Source of the DNA: Rhizobium sp. Q54
GTDB lineage: Bacteria > Pseudomonadota > Alphaproteobacteria > Rhizobiales > Beijerinckiaceae
Assembly: GCA_945903655.1 (NCBI GenBank)
Contig: CAMDOY010000043.1
Span: forward strand, 1 to 16,092
Length of the DNA stretch: 16,092 nt
Reading direction: 5' to 3'
Shown: in pieces, positions 14,089 to 16,092 of the stretch
Numbering within the stretch: position 1 is the first letter of the stretch
Layout: each line of letters begins with the position of its first letter
Position numbers and translations under genes: made by a program
Notes under the pieces: generated by a model
Told to the model about the DNA's origin: nothing
The model's database searches: none
Seen by the model: only the letters and a program-made list of their open reading frames with translations

Positions 14089-15129
14089 TCAAAGACCGAT
14101 CATGCGGGCGCCGATCCAGCGGCGCCCGTCGATCTCCAACTCCACATCGAGCACGAAAGGCGCGGCGGATGTGAAGCCCTGCGCCGTCTCCGCAAGGTTC
14201 GCCACAGGCGCCAGCGGATAGGACCCGCGCGGCTGCTCCGCGCCCCAGTTCACGACCTTGCCGAAGCCGCCAAAAGCGCGCGCAACCGATTCGCCAAGAG
14301 CCTCATCCGGTTGCGGCGCAAAGCTCATCAAAGCCGCATGGGCCTGATCAAAACTTTGCTGCACGGAGGGGGTCTTCGAGAAGCTGCGCACATGGCGCGT
14401 CCAGGCGCCCTTGTAGGCCAGCGACACGCGGGCGGCGAAGATATCGCCCAGCGCGCCCATGGACTCCGTGCGCACAAAGGCGCGGCTAGCGGCTAGATCG
14501 CAGGCCACAAGCGTAAAGCACTCTTCGGCGCCGCCGAGACGGGCCACCGATTCGGCGGGGGCGATGAAGTCGCGCGCCTGCGCCTGCGCCACATCCACCG
14601 CGTTGCAAGCGGCCTGCGCCAGCGCATCGGCCTTGCTCAGCAGCAGACGCTCCACGGCGTCAGAAGCATTGCGGGCGCGGGCGAAGGCCTGCGTCACATC
14701 CACCAGCTCGACGCCGGGCGCCGCCTGCAAAATCGCCTGCGCATGGCCTGCGGGGAAATCATCGAGTTCGAGAATGCCGATGCGCTTGGCGCCATCCACC
14801 GCGATGCGCTCGCCGATGAGCGCGGCGGGACGCGGGGTAGTCGTCACCTCGCCTGCGGGCATGACGGAGCTGATCCATTCGGCCACGCGCTTGGACAAGG
14901 CGGTGGCGAAAATCATCTCTCCATCGGCGGGGGCGTAGAGCAGCCCTTCGTTCCAATAGGGCGTGAAGCCCGTGAGCCACCAGACCGCGCCGCCGCGCGC
15001 GATGTTGGTATAGGCGACGAAGACATCGACGCCCTCGGCGACGAATTCGGCATGCAGGCGCGCGCGCCTGTCGGCAAGAGCGGAAGCGGGAACCTCAGCG
15101 CGGTCCCAGGCCATCAAACCACGACGCAT
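14089..15129 (-). CDS. Creatinase/aminopeptidase-P fold (M24-like) protein lacking metal ligands
   Basis: Protein of 346 aa with a creatinase-N-like first half (about 1–155: VDVFVAYTNIARGGAVWWLTGF, LLYAPADGEMIFAT) and a degraded M24 pita-bread second half. In M24 peptidases the first two metal ligands are Asp at spacing D-x10-D, just before RT. Here the corresponding positions in RVSLAYKGAWTRHVRSF carry R234 and R245. The GHG histidine motif is replaced by VNWGAEQPRG and the terminal Glu-bearing strands are not recognisable, so it is unlikely to be a metallopeptidase. The start at 15129 (MRRGLMAWDRAEV) is chosen for GAGG 6 nt upstream, overlapping the stop of the preceding gene with a 7-nt gap. 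It probably acts with, or forms a heteromer with, the product of that gene; this is inference. Confidence 0.82.
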   Translation of the reverse strand: MRRGLMAWDRAEVPASALADRRARLHAEFVAEGVDVFVAYTNIARGGAVWWLTGFTPYWNEGLLYAPADGEMIFATALSKRVAEWISSVMPAGEVTTTPRPAALIGERIAVDGAKRIGILELDDFPAGHAQAILQAAPGVELVDVTQAFARARNASDAVERLLLSKADALAQAACNAVDVAQAQARDFIAPAESVARLGGAEECFTLVACDLAASRAFVRTESMGALGDIFAARVSLAYKGAWTRHVRSFSKTPSVQQSFDQAHAALMSFAPQPDEALGESVARAFGGFGKVVNWGAEQPRGSYPLAPVANLAETAQGFTSAAPFVLDVELEIDGRRWIGARMIGL

Positions 15130-15136
15130 GGCGTCC

Positions 15137-16092
15137 TCACTGCAAGGGAACGGAGAAAAGTTCGCGCGGCGTGCCGCAGAGCAATTCATGCCCGCCATCA
15201 CGCACCACAAGCGAATCGCCCAGCACCAGATAACCCACGGCGGGGTGATAGGTGTTGGGATGGACGATGAGCGTCATGCCGGGCTCCAGCACGATCTGCA
15301 CATCTTCGAGAATGGCGGGCTTCTGATCGGGGAAGAGCCCCATGCCATGGCCGCGCACGCGCGTATATTCCGAGGTGACATATTCACCGAGGCCATATTT
15401 GCGGAAGACGTCATTCTCCGCCTTGGCCACATGGGCCGCCGTCACGCCCGCCTTCACGGAGGCGATGCCCGCCTCCATGGCTTCGAGATAGACCGCGAAG
15501 GCCTGACGCTGCGCTTCGCTGGGCTCGCCCACGATGAGCGTGCGGCAGATCTGCGCGTAATAGCCGTCATAGCAGGGGGTCAGCTCGGTGGTGACCATGT
15601 CGCCAGCCTTGAGGATCTTGCCGCCGGGAGGCGCCATACCCCTGACTTCCTGACCGCCGACGCCGACGATCATGAAATTCTCGGGCACGCCCTTGGCGCG
15701 GAAGAAGGACTCCATCTCCGCGACGAGTTCGTAATCCTTGCGGCCGGGACGGGCTGCGTTGCGGAAGATGGCGTAGCCTTCATCCGCCAGCGCCGCCGCC
15801 TTGCGCACGGCGGCGATCTCGATCTCCATCTTGTTCATCAGCAGGCGCTCGACGATCTTCGCGCCATCGGTGACGCGCAGATCCTTGTCCCCATGCAGCA
15901 GCCCATAGGGCAGCAGGTGATAGGGCGCGGCGGCGATGTTGTGATTGCCTGCGCGCGCCAGCTGCTTCTTCGCCTCCGCAACAAGGGCGGGGGCGTAGAT
16001 GGTTTCGCAGGAGCTGTCGACGCGGGCGCGCTCGCATTCGGCGGGGTCATCGAGGATCAGGGTGATCGTCCCGTCCTCGCGCACGAGCGCCA
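15137..16092 (-). CDS. Creatinase/aminopeptidase-P fold (M24 family) protein, 5' end outside window
   Basis: The frame is open to the window edge (codons for A-L precede the GTG at 16084), so the N-terminus is missing. The fragment shows the end of a creatinase-N domain (REDGTITLILDDPAE) and a full pita-bread domain. Numbered from that GTG, the M24 ligand positions read E167 and Q178 (ELTPCYDGYYAQICRT, instead of two Asp), H246 in RGHGMGL (kept), H275 in IVHPNTY (instead of the EP glutamate) and G289 in GYLVLGDS (instead of the final Glu). Four of five ligands are therefore changed, which recalls metal-free creatinase, a C–N hydrolase relying on a histidine. A peptidase is less likely; hydrolysis of a small amide or an amino-acid derivative is plausible. 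It is followed 7 nt later by the related M24-like gene. Confidence 0.88.
   Translation of the reverse strand, partial: ALVREDGTITLILDDPAECERARVDSSCETIYAPALVAEAKKQLARAGNHNIAAAPYHLLPYGLLHGDKDLRVTDGAKIVERLLMNKMEIEIAAVRKAAALADEGYAIFRNAARPGRKDYELVAEMESFFRAKGVPENFMIVGVGGQEVRGMAPPGGKILKAGDMVTTELTPCYDGYYAQICRTLIVGEPSEAQRQAFAVYLEAMEAGIASVKAGVTAAHVAKAENDVFRKYGLGEYVTSEYTRVRGHGMGLFPDQKPAILEDVQIVLEPGMTLIVHPNTYHPAVGYLVLGDSLVVRDGGHELLCGTPRELFSVPLQ

Overview
The window is GC-rich, densely coded chromosomal DNA, most probably from an alphaproteobacterium. The dnaX–ybaB–recR block, a PHA-granule family protein, an FeS-type photolyase and orphan Bug (TctC-like) solute receptors would all fit Hyphomicrobiales. 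The order is an inference from gene content; no rRNA or other taxonomic marker is present. I see no tRNA, CRISPR array, insertion sequence or prophage gene.

Layout. (1) 1–2138, plus strand: the 3' part of dnaX, then ybaB and recR, a tightly packed replication/recombination-repair operon. (2) 2196–2681: a PHA-system protein gene, facing a 54-codon membrane-protein gene on the minus strand that has its own near-consensus promoter in a short AT-rich island. (3) 2762–6596: a photolyase neighbourhood. A DUF2256 zinc-ribbon mini-protein gene diverges from an FeS-BCP (6-4) photolyase/cryptochrome gene. That gene converges, with a 4-nt gap, on a minus-strand set of overlapping genes: FAD oxidoreductase, DCC-family thiol-disulfide protein and SDR. 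(4) 6661–8457, minus strand: a Bug receptor gene and queC (preQ0 synthase).

(5) 8647–14088, plus strand: a catabolic-looking run. It encodes a TauD/TfdA-type Fe(II)/2-oxoglutarate dioxygenase, a D-2-hydroxyacid dehydrogenase, a second Bug receptor, an ACMSD-like amidohydrolase and an MmgE/PrpD protein. A divergent intergenic region with an 8-bp perfect inverted repeat separates it from queC. (6) 14089–16092, minus strand: two consecutive creatinase/M24-fold genes whose usual metal ligands are mostly replaced. They abut the MmgE/PrpD gene stop-to-stop with no intervening base.

How the parts may work together: region 3 looks like a light/oxidative-damage module built around a flavin- and FeS-containing photolyase. 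Regions 5–6 look like uptake and stepwise degradation of an unknown organic acid or amide: a periplasmic receptor captures it, then oxygenation, 2-hydroxyacid oxidation, metal-dependent hydrolysis/decarboxylation/hydration, and possibly C–N bond cleavage by the creatinase-like pair. The substrate cannot be read from the sequence, and the TctA/TctB membrane partners are not in the window.
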